Notes under the pieces: generated by a model
Told to the model about the DNA's origin: nothing
Database searches by the model: none
The model's input: only the letters and a program-made list of their open reading frames with translations
Assembly (NCBI GenBank): GCA_038216465.1
Contig: JBBQQC010000011.1
Location: 32,676 to 96,675 of the forward strand
DNA: 64,000 nt
Direction: 5' to 3'
Origin: JACCZX01 sp038216465
GTDB lineage: Bacteria > Pseudomonadota > Gammaproteobacteria > Burkholderiales > Burkholderiaceae_F
Shown here: positions 34,511-43,829 of the stretch, one piece after another
Numbering within the stretch: position 1 is the first letter of the stretch
Layout: the number at the start of each line of letters is the position of its first letter
Made by a program: the position numbers and the translations under genes

Positions 34511-35548
34511 TTGACCTTGCCCTCGATCCCCGCAACTCTAGTCCCCGGCGACGGCATCGGGCCAGAAATCACAACGGCAGTGGTCGAGATTCTCGATGCG
34601 TTGGGGCGCCCGTTCGAATGGGATGTTCAACAGGGCGGCATTGCCGCGGTGGAAAAATCGGGTGACCCGCTGCCGCCAGCGCTGCTCGACAGCATTCGGC
34701 GCACGCGTCTGGCGCTGAAAGGTCCGCTTGCAACTCCGATCGGCGGCGGCTTTCGGTCCGTCAATGTGCGGCTGCGCGAGGAATTCAAGCTGTACGCCAA
34801 TCTGCGGCCCGCGCGCACGATGATCAGCGGCGGACGCTACGAGAACATCGACATCGTGCTGGTGCGCGAAAACCTCGAAGGACTGTACGTCGGCTTCGAG
34901 CACTACATCCCGATCGATGGTGACCCGCACGCTGTGGCAATTTCATCGGGAGTCAATACTCGTGCCGGCTCGCGGCGGATAGCGGAATTTGCCTTTGACT
35001 ATGCACTGAAACAAGGCCGCAAGAAGGTCACGATCGTGCACAAGGCCAACGTGTTGAAGGCGTTGACCGGAATTTTTCTTGACACCGCACGCGAGGTTGC
35101 GACGAAGTACGAGGGCAGGGTCGCGGTCGACGACCGCATTGTCGATGCATGTGCGATGCAACTCGTGTTGAAGCCGTGGCAATTCGACATGATCCTGACG
35201 ACCAACCTGTTCGGCGACATCCTTTCCGATGAGATTGCAGGACTGGTCGGCGGGCTTGGCATGGCGCCGGGCGCCAACATCGGCGTCGACGCCGCGATCT
35301 TCGAGGCGGTGCACGGCTCGGCACCCGACATCGCGGGCAAAGGCATCGCCAATCCGCTGGCGCTGCTGCTGGCGGCTGCGCTGATGCTGGACCACGCCGG
35401 CCGCGGCGACTCCGCGCGCACGCTGCGCGCTGCGATCGACGGAGCATTGCGCGAAGATGGCGTGCGCACCGGCGACCTCGGCGGCAGTGCGACGCTGCTC
35501 GACATGACGCAAGCGATAGTCCGTCGCATATCGAGGCAGACAAAATGA
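34511..35548 (+). CDS. NAD-dependent isocitrate dehydrogenase-like enzyme
   Basis: 345 residues of the beta-decarboxylating dehydrogenase family. LVPGDGIGPEI opens it. RSVNVRLREEFKLYANLRP corresponds to the substrate site, with the serine-asparagine pattern of isocitrate rather than isopropylmalate enzymes. VHKANVLK, NLFGDILSDEIAGLVGGLG and VHGSAPDIAGKGIANP follow. It resembles the short mitochondrial-type NAD-IDH, not the larger NADP enzyme. TTG 34511 is the start. It overlaps the dehydrogenase gene by ATGA and lies near TRAP and Tct carriers. Confidence 0.82.
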   Translation: MTLPSIPATLVPGDGIGPEITTAVVEILDALGRPFEWDVQQGGIAAVEKSGDPLPPALLDSIRRTRLALKGPLATPIGGGFRSVNVRLREEFKLYANLRPARTMISGGRYENIDIVLVRENLEGLYVGFEHYIPIDGDPHAVAISSGVNTRAGSRRIAEFAFDYALKQGRKKVTIVHKANVLKALTGIFLDTAREVATKYEGRVAVDDRIVDACAMQLVLKPWQFDMILTTNLFGDILSDEIAGLVGGLGMAPGANIGVDAAIFEAVHGSAPDIAGKGIANPLALLLAAALMLDHAGRGDSARTLRAAIDGALREDGVRTGDLGGSATLLDMTQAIVRRISRQTK

Positions 35549-36669
35549 AAATCCGCGCCGCCGTTCTCGAATCGATGGGTGCGCCACATCCTTACGAAAC
35601 TTCTCGCCCGCTGAAAATCGAAGAGCTTGAGCTCGCACCGCCCGGCGTCGGCGAGATTCTGGTGCGTATCAAAGCGGCGGGACTTTGCCACTCCGATCTA
35701 TCGGTCATCAACGGCGACCGGCCGCGCCCGATGCCGATGGCGCTCGGCCACGAAGCCGCAGGCATCGTCGAACAGGTCGGCGACGGCGTGCACGACCTCA
35801 TCGTCGGCGATCACGTCGTGCTGGTGTTCGTTCCGAGCTGCGGCCATTGCCATCCCTGCGCCGAGGGCCGACCCGCGCTATGCGAGCCGGGTGCGGCGGC
35901 CAACGGCGCCGGGTCGTTGCTTAGCGGAGCGCGCCGGCTCACGCGCAACACGCAGACCATCCACCATCATCTGGGTTGCTCGGCATTTGCTACGCACGCC
36001 GTAGTGTCGCGTCGATCGGCGATCAAGATCGATCGCGAGCTGCCGTTCGAGCACGCAGCGCTGTTCGGCTGCGCCGTACTAACGGGCGTCGGGGCGGTCG
36101 TCAATACTGCGCAAGTTCATGCCGGCACATCGGTGGCGGTGATCGGACTGGGCGGCGTCGGGCTGGCGTCGGTGCTCGGCGCTGCGGCCGCCGGTGCGCG
36201 GCCCGTGATCGCTGTCGATTTGGCCGACGACAAGCTGACATTGGCGCAGGCGCTCGGCGCAACGCAGACGTTCAACGCCGGCGCACCGGACGTCGTCGAC
36301 GCGATCCGCGCAGCTACTCGCGGCGGCGTCGACACCGCGATCGAAATGGCCGGCTCGACGCGCGCGTTCGATCTGGCTTATCGAATCACGCGCCGCGGCG
36401 GCCTGACGATAACCGCCGGCTTGCCGCCGCCGAATGCAACCTGGGCGATGCCGGCCGTCAACCTGGTCGCAGAAGAACGCACCATTAAGGGAAGCTACGT
36501 CGGCACGTGTGTGCCAATGCGCGACATTCCTCGCTATGTCGACCTGTTTCGCGGCGGCCGGCTGCCGGTCGATCGCTTGCTCACCGGAACACTTGCACTC
36601 GACGACATCAATCGCGGCTTTGATCTGCTGCAAGAAGGTAAGGCCGTTCGACAAGTGGTGTTGCTGTGA
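35545..36669 (+). CDS. Zinc-dependent alcohol dehydrogenase
   Basis: 374 residues of the MDR family, class III-like. Catalytic zinc ligands C48 and H69 (with E70) and the structural site CGHCHPCAEGRPALC (C99, C102, C105, C113) are intact. The Rossmann motif is IGLGGVGLASVLGA. Substrate could be an alcohol or aldehyde, perhaps as glutathione adduct. It follows the IDH-like gene with a 4-base overlap, so it probably acts in the same pathway. Confidence 0.9.
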   Translation: MKIRAAVLESMGAPHPYETSRPLKIEELELAPPGVGEILVRIKAAGLCHSDLSVINGDRPRPMPMALGHEAAGIVEQVGDGVHDLIVGDHVVLVFVPSCGHCHPCAEGRPALCEPGAAANGAGSLLSGARRLTRNTQTIHHHLGCSAFATHAVVSRRSAIKIDRELPFEHAALFGCAVLTGVGAVVNTAQVHAGTSVAVIGLGGVGLASVLGAAAAGARPVIAVDLADDKLTLAQALGATQTFNAGAPDVVDAIRAATRGGVDTAIEMAGSTRAFDLAYRITRRGGLTITAGLPPPNATWAMPAVNLVAEERTIKGSYVGTCVPMRDIPRYVDLFRGGRLPVDRLLTGTLALDDINRGFDLLQEGKAVRQVVLL

Positions 36670-36764
36670 GTGCTGCATGGCAACAAGCACACTTGCGCAA
36701 ACAATTTGAGCGGGCAACATCGAAGTTGTGACTAGAATCATTCGCGCCCTATCGTTGCCGGGAG

Positions 36765-37232
36765 ATGCCTTTGAAAATCCGTGATCAAAAAAACTTCTGG
36801 TCGGGCGTCATGTTCATGGCGTCAGGCGTGTTCTTCGTGGGCTTTGCGCAGCAATACGACATGGGAACCGCGGCGCGCATGGGACCCGCGTATTTTCCGA
36901 CAATTCTGGGCGGTCTGATGTTCCTACTGGGCGTGATCGTCCTCATCGAGGGCCTTGCAGTGGAGACAGCCGACGGCAAGATCGAGCCATGGAATTTCAA
37001 AGCGCTCGGATATGTCCTTGGTTCCGTGATCGCATTCGGCTTGCTGTTGCGCCCCGCCGGCATGGTCGTGGCGCTTTTCGTGCTGATCGTCATATCGAGC
37101 CTCGGCGGCCACGAGTTCAAGCTGCGCGACGTGCTGTTTCTGACGGTTGGGCTGACGCTGATGGTGCTCGCAGTGTTTATTTGGGGCCTCCAAATGACAA
37201 TCCCAATTTGGCCGGCGTTCATCCGCGAATAG
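36765..37232 (+). CDS. tctB: Tripartite tricarboxylate transporter small subunit TctB
   Basis: 155 residues with four hydrophobic segments. FWSGVMFMASGVFFVGFAQQ and GTAARMGPAYFPTILGGLM are TctB marks. It pairs with TctA. The start has a GGGAG ribosome site. It comes 95 bases after the alcohol dehydrogenase and 16 before tctA. Confidence 0.92.
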   Translation: MPLKIRDQKNFWSGVMFMASGVFFVGFAQQYDMGTAARMGPAYFPTILGGLMFLLGVIVLIEGLAVETADGKIEPWNFKALGYVLGSVIAFGLLLRPAGMVVALFVLIVISSLGGHEFKLRDVLFLTVGLTLMVLAVFIWGLQMTIPIWPAFIRE

Positions 37233-37248
37233 CGAACCAGGCGACCCA

Positions 37249-38757
37249 ATGGAACTCCTTGACAATCTTGTGCTCGGCTTCACAACCGCGCTGACGTTGC
37301 AAAACCTGTTCTACTGCCTGATCGGCGTGCTGATCGGTACGCTGATCGGCGTGCTGCCGGGCATCGGCCCAGTCGCGACGTTGGCAATGTTGCTGCCGGT
37401 GACATACGCGTTGGCGCCGACGCCGGCGCTGATCATGCTGGCTGGAATTTATTACGGCGCTCAATACGGCGGATCGACGACAGCAATTCTCGTTAACATC
37501 CCCGGCGAGTCGTCGTCCGTCGTGACCTGTATCGACGGCTATCAAATGGCGCGCAAAGGACGCGCGGGCGCCGCGTTGGCTGTCTCCGCGCTCGGCTCGT
37601 TCTTTGCCGGCTGCGTCAGCACGCTAGTCGTCGCGGCGCTGGCGCTACCCATGGTCGAACTGGCGTTCAAGTTCGGCCCCGCCGAGTACTTCTCGCTGAT
37701 GGTGCTGGGGCTGATCGGCGCGGTCGTGCTGGCGTCGGGCTCGCTGATCAAGGCGATCGCGATGATCGTTCTCGGCCTGCTCCTTGGGCTGGTCGGAACC
37801 GACGTCAACTCCGGGGTCGCGCGCTACAGCTTCGACATTCCGGAGCTGGCCGACGGTATCGGCTTCGTCTCGGTGGCAATGGGCGTGTTCGGCTTTACCG
37901 AGATCATCACCAATCTGGAACTTAAAGAGGCGCGCGAAAGCTTTACCAGCAACGTCGGCAAGCTGATGATGAACAAAGAAGAGTTCAAGTATGCCTGGCC
38001 GGCCGTGCTGCGCGGAACGGCTCTCGGCTCAGTGCTCGGCGTGTTGCCGGGTGGCGGTGCGCTGCTCGCGTCGTTCGCGTCGTACACGCTCGAAAAGAAA
38101 ATCACGCGCAACCCGAAAATCCCGTTCGGCCAGGGCAACATCCGTGGCGTCGCTGCGCCGGAGTCTGCGAATAATGCAGGCGCGCAAACCTCGTTCATAC
38201 CGATGCTGACGCTTGGCATTCCGCCGAATGCCGTGATGGCGCTGATGGTCGGCGCGATGACGATCCACAATATTCAGCCAGGGCCGCAGGTGATGACCAG
38301 CAACCCGGCGCTCTTCTGGGGCCTGATTGCCTCGATGTGGATCGGTAACCTGATGCTGGTGGTACTGAACCTGCCGTTGATCGGCATCTGGGTTCAGCTG
38401 CTGAAGGTGCCGTACCGACTGCTGTATCCCGCGATCCTGGTGTTCTGCGCGATCGGCGTTTACACAATCAGTAACAATGCGTTCGATGTGACCCTTACCG
38501 CCGTGTTCGGCCTGATTGGCTATATGTTCTTCAAGCTGCGCTGCGAACCGGCGCCGCTGATATTGGGCTTCATTCTGGGGCCGATGATGGAAGAAAATTT
38601 GCGTCGAGCGATGCTGCTGTCGCGCGGCGATCCCACGGTATTTTTCACCCGCCCACTATCGCTGGGCCTGCTGGTGGCCGCCGCAGCGCTGATCGTGATT
38701 GTCGCGCTACCGAATATCAAGAAGACGCGCGAAGTGGCGTTCCAAGAAGTCGATTGA
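37249..38757 (+). CDS. tctA: Tripartite tricarboxylate transporter large subunit TctA
   Basis: 502 residues with about 12 membrane segments. GVLIGTLIGVLPGIGPVATL and YYGAQYGGSTTAILVNIPGE are TctA signatures, as is GVLPGGGALLASFASYTLEK. These carriers need a Bug-type binding protein, but none is beside it; the nearest is at 30.3 kb. Substrates in the family include citrate and other carboxylates. Confidence 0.96.
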   Translation: MELLDNLVLGFTTALTLQNLFYCLIGVLIGTLIGVLPGIGPVATLAMLLPVTYALAPTPALIMLAGIYYGAQYGGSTTAILVNIPGESSSVVTCIDGYQMARKGRAGAALAVSALGSFFAGCVSTLVVAALALPMVELAFKFGPAEYFSLMVLGLIGAVVLASGSLIKAIAMIVLGLLLGLVGTDVNSGVARYSFDIPELADGIGFVSVAMGVFGFTEIITNLELKEARESFTSNVGKLMMNKEEFKYAWPAVLRGTALGSVLGVLPGGGALLASFASYTLEKKITRNPKIPFGQGNIRGVAAPESANNAGAQTSFIPMLTLGIPPNAVMALMVGAMTIHNIQPGPQVMTSNPALFWGLIASMWIGNLMLVVLNLPLIGIWVQLLKVPYRLLYPAILVFCAIGVYTISNNAFDVTLTAVFGLIGYMFFKLRCEPAPLILGFILGPMMEENLRRAMLLSRGDPTVFFTRPLSLGLLVAAAALIVIVALPNIKKTREVAFQEVD

Positions 38758-38759
38758 GT

Positions 38760-38783
38760 TAAGCGCAGCGCGATCGGCGCTTA
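38760..38783 (+). terminator. Possible terminator hairpin after tctA
   Basis: TAAGCGC and GCGCTTA form a 7-base-pair stem with a 10-base loop, 2 bases after the tctA stop. There is no T-run, so this is uncertain. Confidence 0.35.
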
Positions 38784-38901
38784 CCGTTCGAGTTCACGCT
38801 GCGGGAAGCTGTTCGCTCGAAATAACTTTGTTAGGCACCGCCATCACGTACATCCAATTTTCTTAACCGAATTCCAATTCTCTAATCTTCTTCGGTTCTC
38901 G

Positions 38902-39219
38902 CTACTCAACGACGGTCGTGCTTTTCTGCGAAGAAACAAAAATAACCGCATCCGTCAATGCGACCACGTCGTGCTCCTCGCCTGCTTGCGTAAACAAGTA
39001 GTCACCCTCGCCCAACTCGACGCCGCCAATGAGCACTGTCCCGGAGAGAACGACCACTTCTTCGCTTCCGTGATGCGCGTGGCGCGGAACCCGCGCCTGT
39101 TTTTTCAAGCGGACTACGGAGCTACGGCCACCCGCATCGTTATTTCGGAACAGGCTACGCTCGATGCCCGAGGTTTCGGTGGACCTCCATTCCCGGTTCA
39201 CTGCCTTATTGACCAGCAT
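38902..39219 (-). CDS. Small cupin protein, ChrR-like
   Basis: 105 residues of one cupin barrel. RHAHHGSEEVVVLSG gives metal ligands H47, H49 and E53, with a later H83 in GEEHDVVAL. Such single-domain cupins resemble the C-terminal half of ChrR anti-sigma factors, but no zinc-binding anti-sigma half is present here. Role unknown. A GAGGAGA ribosome site precedes ATG 39219. Confidence 0.78.
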   Translation of the reverse strand: MLVNKAVNREWRSTETSGIERSLFRNNDAGGRSSVVRLKKQARVPRHAHHGSEEVVVLSGTVLIGGVELGEGDYLFTQAGEEHDVVALTDAVIFVSSQKSTTVVE

Positions 39220-39524
39220 TGCGGTCTCCTCTCAGGTCCTCAATCGCTAACGCTGCGGCTCGTGGCACTCGAAGGTTCAATCAGTAGATCATCAGACCCG
39301 GCGATCATCACATATCTGAACTTGGGCTGCTCCCGAACCGCGTTACGGCACGGACCAGGTGGTGAGCACGAAGCCAAGGATCCATGTGAAGACGAAAAAT
39401 GGAGCGGGGCTCGACGTCTCCTTTGATGAGATTAGGGTTTGCGACATCGCAAAATTATCGCAGTCTAAAATTTGGCGGACCGGATGTAATAACAGCGCCT
39501 CGACGACGCCGCGCTACTGACCTG
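39220..39524. other. Divergent intergenic region, cupin / gamma-glutamyltransferase gene
   Basis: 305 bases between divergent genes. Open frames here lack ribosome sites and family features. A TAAAAT at 39466-39471 could be a -10 box for the transferase gene. I see no clear gene. Confidence 0.4.
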
Positions 39525-41156
39525 ATGAACTTCGACTGGACCAGTCACTACCCAACGCTGCGCACGCCGGTGTTCGCGCGCAATCTTGTCGCTACATCGC
39601 AGCCGCTGGCCGCGCAAGCGGGCCTGCGCGTTTTGCAAGGCGGCGGCAACGCAGTCGATGCCGCCATCGCCGCGGCGGCCGTCATCACGATGACGGAACC
39701 CTGCAGCAATGGCCTTGGCTCAGACAACTTCGCAATCGTGTGGGATCCCGAGAGTCAGCGTTTGCATGGACTGAACTCGAGCGGCACCGCGCCAGCCGCG
39801 TGGTCGCTGGACTACTTCGAGCGCAAGTACGGCGGGCAGCAGAAGATCCCACAGCGTGGCTGGGACTCGGTTTCGGTGCCCGGCGCGGTCGCAGGCTGGT
39901 CGCTGCTGCACGGCCGTTTCGGCAAGCGCACGTTCGCCGACGTGCTGGCACCTGCAATCGAGTATTCGGAGCGCGGCTTTGCCGTAAGCCCTACGGTGCA
40001 GGACAAGTGGGTCCGCGCCACGCCGCTGTTGCGCAACCACCCCGGGTTTGCGGAGCACTTTTTGCCGAAGGGTCGCGCGCCCGAAGTCGGCGAGCATTTC
40101 GTGCTGGCGGGTGCGGCACGAACATTGAAGCTGATCGCCGATTCGCGCGGCGCCGCGTTTTACCGCGGCGAGATTGCCGATGCGATCGAGCGCCATGCGC
40201 GCGCCCACGGCGGTGCGATGACGGCAGCCGACCTGTCCGCCTACTGGGACTTCGCTCAGTTGCACGGCTGGGTCGGCACGATCAATACGCCGTTTCATGG
40301 CTACGAGCTGCACGAGATTCCGCCGAATGGCCAGGGGATCGCGGCACTCAGCTGCCTCGGCATCCTGCGCCATACCGCGCTCGCAAGTTATGCCGTCGAT
40401 TCGGCCGACTGGCACCACGTGGCGATCGAAGCGATGAAGCTCGCGTTTGCCGACACGTATGCGTATGTGGCGGATCCGCGCAGCATGACGGTGACGCCGG
40501 CGGAGATGATTGAAGACGGCTATCTGGCGCACCGCGCTGAGCTGATCGACATGAAGCGCGCGCAGGCCGCCGCCGCCGGCAGACCGCCACTGGGGGGCAC
40601 GATCTATCTGAGCACCGCCGATGCAAGCGGCATGATGGTGTCATTCATCCAGTCGAACTACATGGGTTTCGGCTCCGGCGTGGTCGTCCCCGGCTATGGC
40701 ATCTCGCTGCAGAACCGCGGCGCCGGCTTTTCGCTCGACCCGGCGAGCGCGAATTGTGTTGCGCCAGGCAAGCGGCCTTTTCAGACGATCATTCCGGCGT
40801 TTCTGACAAAACGCGGTGCGCCGCAGATGAGCTTTGGAGTGATGGGCGGGAACATGCAGCCGCAGGGGCACGTGCAGACGCTGACGCGCATGCTGCTGGC
40901 AGCCCAGCAGCCGCAGGCCGCGTGTGATGCGCCGCGCTGGAAAGTGATGAACGGGGTCGACCTCGAAATCGAGCAGACAATGCCGCGTGCAGTATCCGAC
41001 GCGCTCGTGGCGCGCGGCCATCGAATCACGCGCGGCGAGGACAGCTACATGGATTTCGGTTCGGGTCAGTTCATCTGGCGGCTCGGCAATGCGGCCGTTG
41101 ACGGTTATGTCGCGGCCAGCGACTCGCGCCGCGATGGTCTGGCGGCAGGCTTTTGA
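39525..41156 (+). CDS. Gamma-glutamyltransferase-like Ntn hydrolase
   Basis: 543 residues. The Ntn-hydrolase nucleophile would be T359 in GGTIYLSTAD, at the start of the small subunit, followed by GFGSGVVVPGYGISLQNRG. The large-subunit part has VLQGGGNAVDAAIAAAAVI and ELHEIPPNGQGIAAL. No signal peptide is visible, so it is cytosolic, unlike periplasmic E. coli Ggt. The substrate may be an acyl amide rather than glutathione. The start is ATG 39525. Confidence 0.9.
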   Translation: MNFDWTSHYPTLRTPVFARNLVATSQPLAAQAGLRVLQGGGNAVDAAIAAAAVITMTEPCSNGLGSDNFAIVWDPESQRLHGLNSSGTAPAAWSLDYFERKYGGQQKIPQRGWDSVSVPGAVAGWSLLHGRFGKRTFADVLAPAIEYSERGFAVSPTVQDKWVRATPLLRNHPGFAEHFLPKGRAPEVGEHFVLAGAARTLKLIADSRGAAFYRGEIADAIERHARAHGGAMTAADLSAYWDFAQLHGWVGTINTPFHGYELHEIPPNGQGIAALSCLGILRHTALASYAVDSADWHHVAIEAMKLAFADTYAYVADPRSMTVTPAEMIEDGYLAHRAELIDMKRAQAAAAGRPPLGGTIYLSTADASGMMVSFIQSNYMGFGSGVVVPGYGISLQNRGAGFSLDPASANCVAPGKRPFQTIIPAFLTKRGAPQMSFGVMGGNMQPQGHVQTLTRMLLAAQQPQAACDAPRWKVMNGVDLEIEQTMPRAVSDALVARGHRITRGEDSYMDFGSGQFIWRLGNAAVDGYVAASDSRRDGLAAGF

Positions 41157-41176
41157 ACGCCCTTTAAGATTGAGTG

Positions 41177-42079
41177 ATGACAACCAAAACCTACGAAGCA
41201 ATCAAACCGCACTCCGTTGCGTTTCTCGGCCTTGGTGTGATGGGTTATCCGATGGCTGGGCATCTGGCGCGGGCCGGACATCGGGTAACGGTCTACAACC
41301 GTACCGCAGCCAAGGCCCAGCAATGGGCGCAGGAATACGGCGGCAAAATGGCACAGACCCCGCGCGCAGCAGCAGCCGAGGCGCAGATCGTTTTCTCGTG
41401 CGTCGGCAACGACGACGACCTCGCAGGCGTGATGCTCGGCGATGCGGGCGCCTTTGCCGGCATGGCGAAGGGCACGATCGCGGTCGACAATACGACCGCG
41501 TCGGCCAAGGTTGCGCGCGAACTGTCGGCGCAGGCACACGAGCGTGGACTGCATTTCATAGACGCGCCGATCTCGGGCGGGCAGGCGGGCGCCGTCAACG
41601 GCCAGCTCACGGTGATGTGCGGCGGGGAGCAGGCCGCCTTCGATCGCGCGCAGCCGGTCGCGATGGCATTTGCGAAGGCCGTGACGCGGATCGGAGACTC
41701 GGGCTCCGGCCAGCTCGCGAAAATGGTCAATCAGCTGTGCATCGCGGGTCTGGTGCAGGGACTTTCTGAAGGTATTTCGTTCGGTCAGGCGGCCGGGCTC
41801 GACATGAAGCTCGTGCTGCAGGTGATCGGCAAAGGCGCGGCACAAAGCTGGCAGATGGACAATCGCGGCGGCACGATGGTCGACGGCAAATTCGATTTCG
41901 GCTTCGCGGTCGACTGGATGCGCAAGGATCTTGGCCTATGCCTCGATGAAGCGCGCAAGAATCACGCATCGCTGCCGGTGGCGGCCCTGGTCGATCAGTT
42001 TTACTCAGACCTGCAGGCAGCGGGAGGCGGCCGTTGGGATACTTCGTCGCTGATCCGCCGGCTGCGGACCGCGAAGTAG
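41177..42079 (+). CDS. 3-hydroxyisobutyrate dehydrogenase family enzyme
   Basis: 300 residues. The Rossmann motif is FLGLGVMGYPMAGHLARAGH. DAPISGGQAGAVNGQL is the substrate loop, and GQLAKMVNQ carries the catalytic K182. The family includes 3-hydroxyisobutyrate, tartronate-semialdehyde and gamma-hydroxybutyrate reductases; the exact one is unclear. ATG 41177 is chosen (GTG 41174 lies in frame). The sigma-factor gene begins 5 bases after its stop. Confidence 0.88.
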   Translation: MTTKTYEAIKPHSVAFLGLGVMGYPMAGHLARAGHRVTVYNRTAAKAQQWAQEYGGKMAQTPRAAAAEAQIVFSCVGNDDDLAGVMLGDAGAFAGMAKGTIAVDNTTASAKVARELSAQAHERGLHFIDAPISGGQAGAVNGQLTVMCGGEQAAFDRAQPVAMAFAKAVTRIGDSGSGQLAKMVNQLCIAGLVQGLSEGISFGQAAGLDMKLVLQVIGKGAAQSWQMDNRGGTMVDGKFDFGFAVDWMRKDLGLCLDEARKNHASLPVAALVDQFYSDLQAAGGGRWDTSSLIRRLRTAK

Positions 42080-42084
42080 CCATC

Positions 42085-42657
42085 GTGGAAGCGGGCACGC
42101 TCGAAGGCTCGCTCGCTGCGTTACGCCCGACCCTGCTCGCGATCGCGCGCATGCAGCTGCGCAACGAGACCTGGGCCGAAGATGTCGTATCAGAAACGTT
42201 CGTCGCCGCGCTCGAAGGATCGCGCAAGTTCGCGGGACAGTCGCAGATCAAGACCTGGGTAGTCGGAATTCTGAAGCACAAGATCATCGATCAGTTCCGG
42301 CGCACCAAGCGGGAGGTCTCGGCAGACGCGCAGCTCGAAGCGGCGCAGGTGGAAACCTTCGACGAGCTGTTTGCCGCCGACGGGCACCGCCTGAATGCCC
42401 CGCTCGACTGGGGCGACCCGGAAGAAAGCCTGAATCGGACCCAGTTTTTCGATGTGCTGCAAATGTGCATCGACAAGCTGCCCTCCGGGCTCGCACGCAT
42501 TTTCATGATGCGTGAGTGGCTCGACTATGAAACGGACGAAATCTGTAAGGAACTTTCAATTACCTCGACCAACTGCTTCGTCATGCTATTCCGCGCGCGC
42601 ATGCGCTTGCGCGAGTGTCTTGAAATGAGTTGGTTTGCTGGTGAGGGCGGGCGGTGA
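42085..42657 (+). CDS. ECF-type sigma-70 family sigma factor
   Basis: 190 residues with sigma region 2 (about 20-85: ARMQLRNETWAEDVVSETF, then IKTWVVGILKHKIIDQFRR) and region 4 (LPSGLARIFMMREWLDYETD, then helix-turn-helix to ARMRLRECLEM). It looks like the TIGR02943-type sigma factors of betaproteobacteria. GTG 42085 is the start, 5 bases after the dehydrogenase stop. A small zinc-finger protein follows with overlap, which is the usual sigma/anti-sigma layout. Confidence 0.9.
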   Translation: MEAGTLEGSLAALRPTLLAIARMQLRNETWAEDVVSETFVAALEGSRKFAGQSQIKTWVVGILKHKIIDQFRRTKREVSADAQLEAAQVETFDELFAADGHRLNAPLDWGDPEESLNRTQFFDVLQMCIDKLPSGLARIFMMREWLDYETDEICKELSITSTNCFVMLFRARMRLRECLEMSWFAGEGGR

Positions 42658-42842
42658 TCTTCAAATGGCTTCGCATTCCCTGCAGTCACGCGCACCGGCT
42701 GCTCTCCGAGCGCATGGACCGCGTCATCTCGCCCGCTGATACCTGGCGGCTGCGACTGCATCTGCTCGTGTGCGACGTGTGCTCGCGCTTCGAGCGTCAG
42801 ATCGATTTGATGCGGGCCGCCGTTCGCCGCATCGGGCAATGA
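42654..42842 (+). CDS. Small zinc-finger anti-sigma factor candidate
   Basis: 62 residues, start GTG 42654 overlapping the sigma stop. CSHAHRLLSERMD followed by HLLVCDVCSRF gives the HxxxCxxC zinc motif of anti-sigma (zf-HC2) domains, here with no membrane segment. It presumably binds the sigma factor and senses redox or metal; that is inference. Confidence 0.82.
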   Translation: MIFKWLRIPCSHAHRLLSERMDRVISPADTWRLRLHLLVCDVCSRFERQIDLMRAAVRRIGQ

Positions 42843-42852
42843 GATAGTCCTT

Positions 42853-43824
42853 ATGCACGCGACGCTTCCGCTGCTGAAAGTCACCGATTTCCCGCCGATC
42901 CGGCGGCGCGCAATCGACTCGCTGCAAGTGAACCTCGGCTACACGTGCAACCAGACGTGCGTGCATTGCCATGTGAATGCCGGGCCGAACCGGACCGAGC
43001 AGATGGATCGCGCAACGATCGACCTGGTGCTCGAAGTAATGCGCGCCCGCTCGATCCGCAGCCTCGATCTGACCGGCGGCGCACCTGAGTTGAACATCCA
43101 TTTCCGCTCGTTGGTCAGCGCAGCGCGCGCGCTGGATGCGGAAGTCATCGATCGCTGCAATCTAACGATCCTTGAGGAACCCGGGCAGCAGACCCTCGCC
43201 GAGTTCCTCGCGAACCATGGCGTACACGTCGTCGCTTCGCTGCCGTGCTACTCGCAAGACAATGTCGACAGGCAGCGCGGCGCCGGCGTATTCGAAAAGA
43301 GCATTCGCGGACTGCAGAGACTTAACGCGCTCGGTTACGGCGCGGCCGATTCCAATCTGGTAATCGATCTCGTTTACAACCCGCAGGGTGCCGTGCTGCC
43401 GCCGCCGCAGGCGGCCCTCGAACGCGATTACAAGCGGCTGCTGAGCGAGAATTTCGGCATCGTCTTCAACCGGCTTCTGACCATTACGAACCAGCCGATC
43501 GCTCGCTTCGGCAGCACGCTGATCAGCAAGGGCCAGTTTCGCAACTACATGAATCTGCTGCGCAGCGCGCACCGCGACGACAACCTGGATACAGTGATGT
43601 GTCGCAACCTGGTGTCGGTGGACTGGCGCGGCTATCTCTACGATTGCGACTTCAACCAGATGCTCGCGATGCCGCTGCGCGAACAGGGCCGCCGCGAAAA
43701 TCGTGTTCACCTGGCTGATCTGCTGCTGACCGACCTGGCCGACAATCCGATTGCGATTGCCGATCATTGCTACGCATGTACCGCCGGGCAAGGGTCGTCC
43801 TGCGGTGGCGCACTCGACGCCTAG
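42853..43824 (+). CDS. arsS: Arsenosugar-type radical SAM protein ArsS-like
   Basis: 323 residues. The radical SAM cluster motif is CNQTCVHC (C32, C36, C39). The C-terminal DUF3641-like part ends with cysteine motifs DCDFNQML and HCYACTAGQGSSCGG, which fit the ArsS family. Characterised ArsS enzymes join dimethylarsinate to 5'-deoxyadenosine, an arsenosugar step. Here no ArsM methyltransferase is present, so the real substrate is uncertain. It is 10 bases after the anti-sigma gene. Confidence 0.88.
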   Translation: MHATLPLLKVTDFPPIRRRAIDSLQVNLGYTCNQTCVHCHVNAGPNRTEQMDRATIDLVLEVMRARSIRSLDLTGGAPELNIHFRSLVSAARALDAEVIDRCNLTILEEPGQQTLAEFLANHGVHVVASLPCYSQDNVDRQRGAGVFEKSIRGLQRLNALGYGAADSNLVIDLVYNPQGAVLPPPQAALERDYKRLLSENFGIVFNRLLTITNQPIARFGSTLISKGQFRNYMNLLRSAHRDDNLDTVMCRNLVSVDWRGYLYDCDFNQMLAMPLREQGRRENRVHLADLLLTDLADNPIAIADHCYACTAGQGSSCGGALDA

Positions 43825-43829
43825 ACGCG

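Noticed and set aside
42034..42084. Longer TTG start for the sigma factor
   Set aside because: It lies within the dehydrogenase gene and adds residues with no sigma homology; GTG 42085 fits better.
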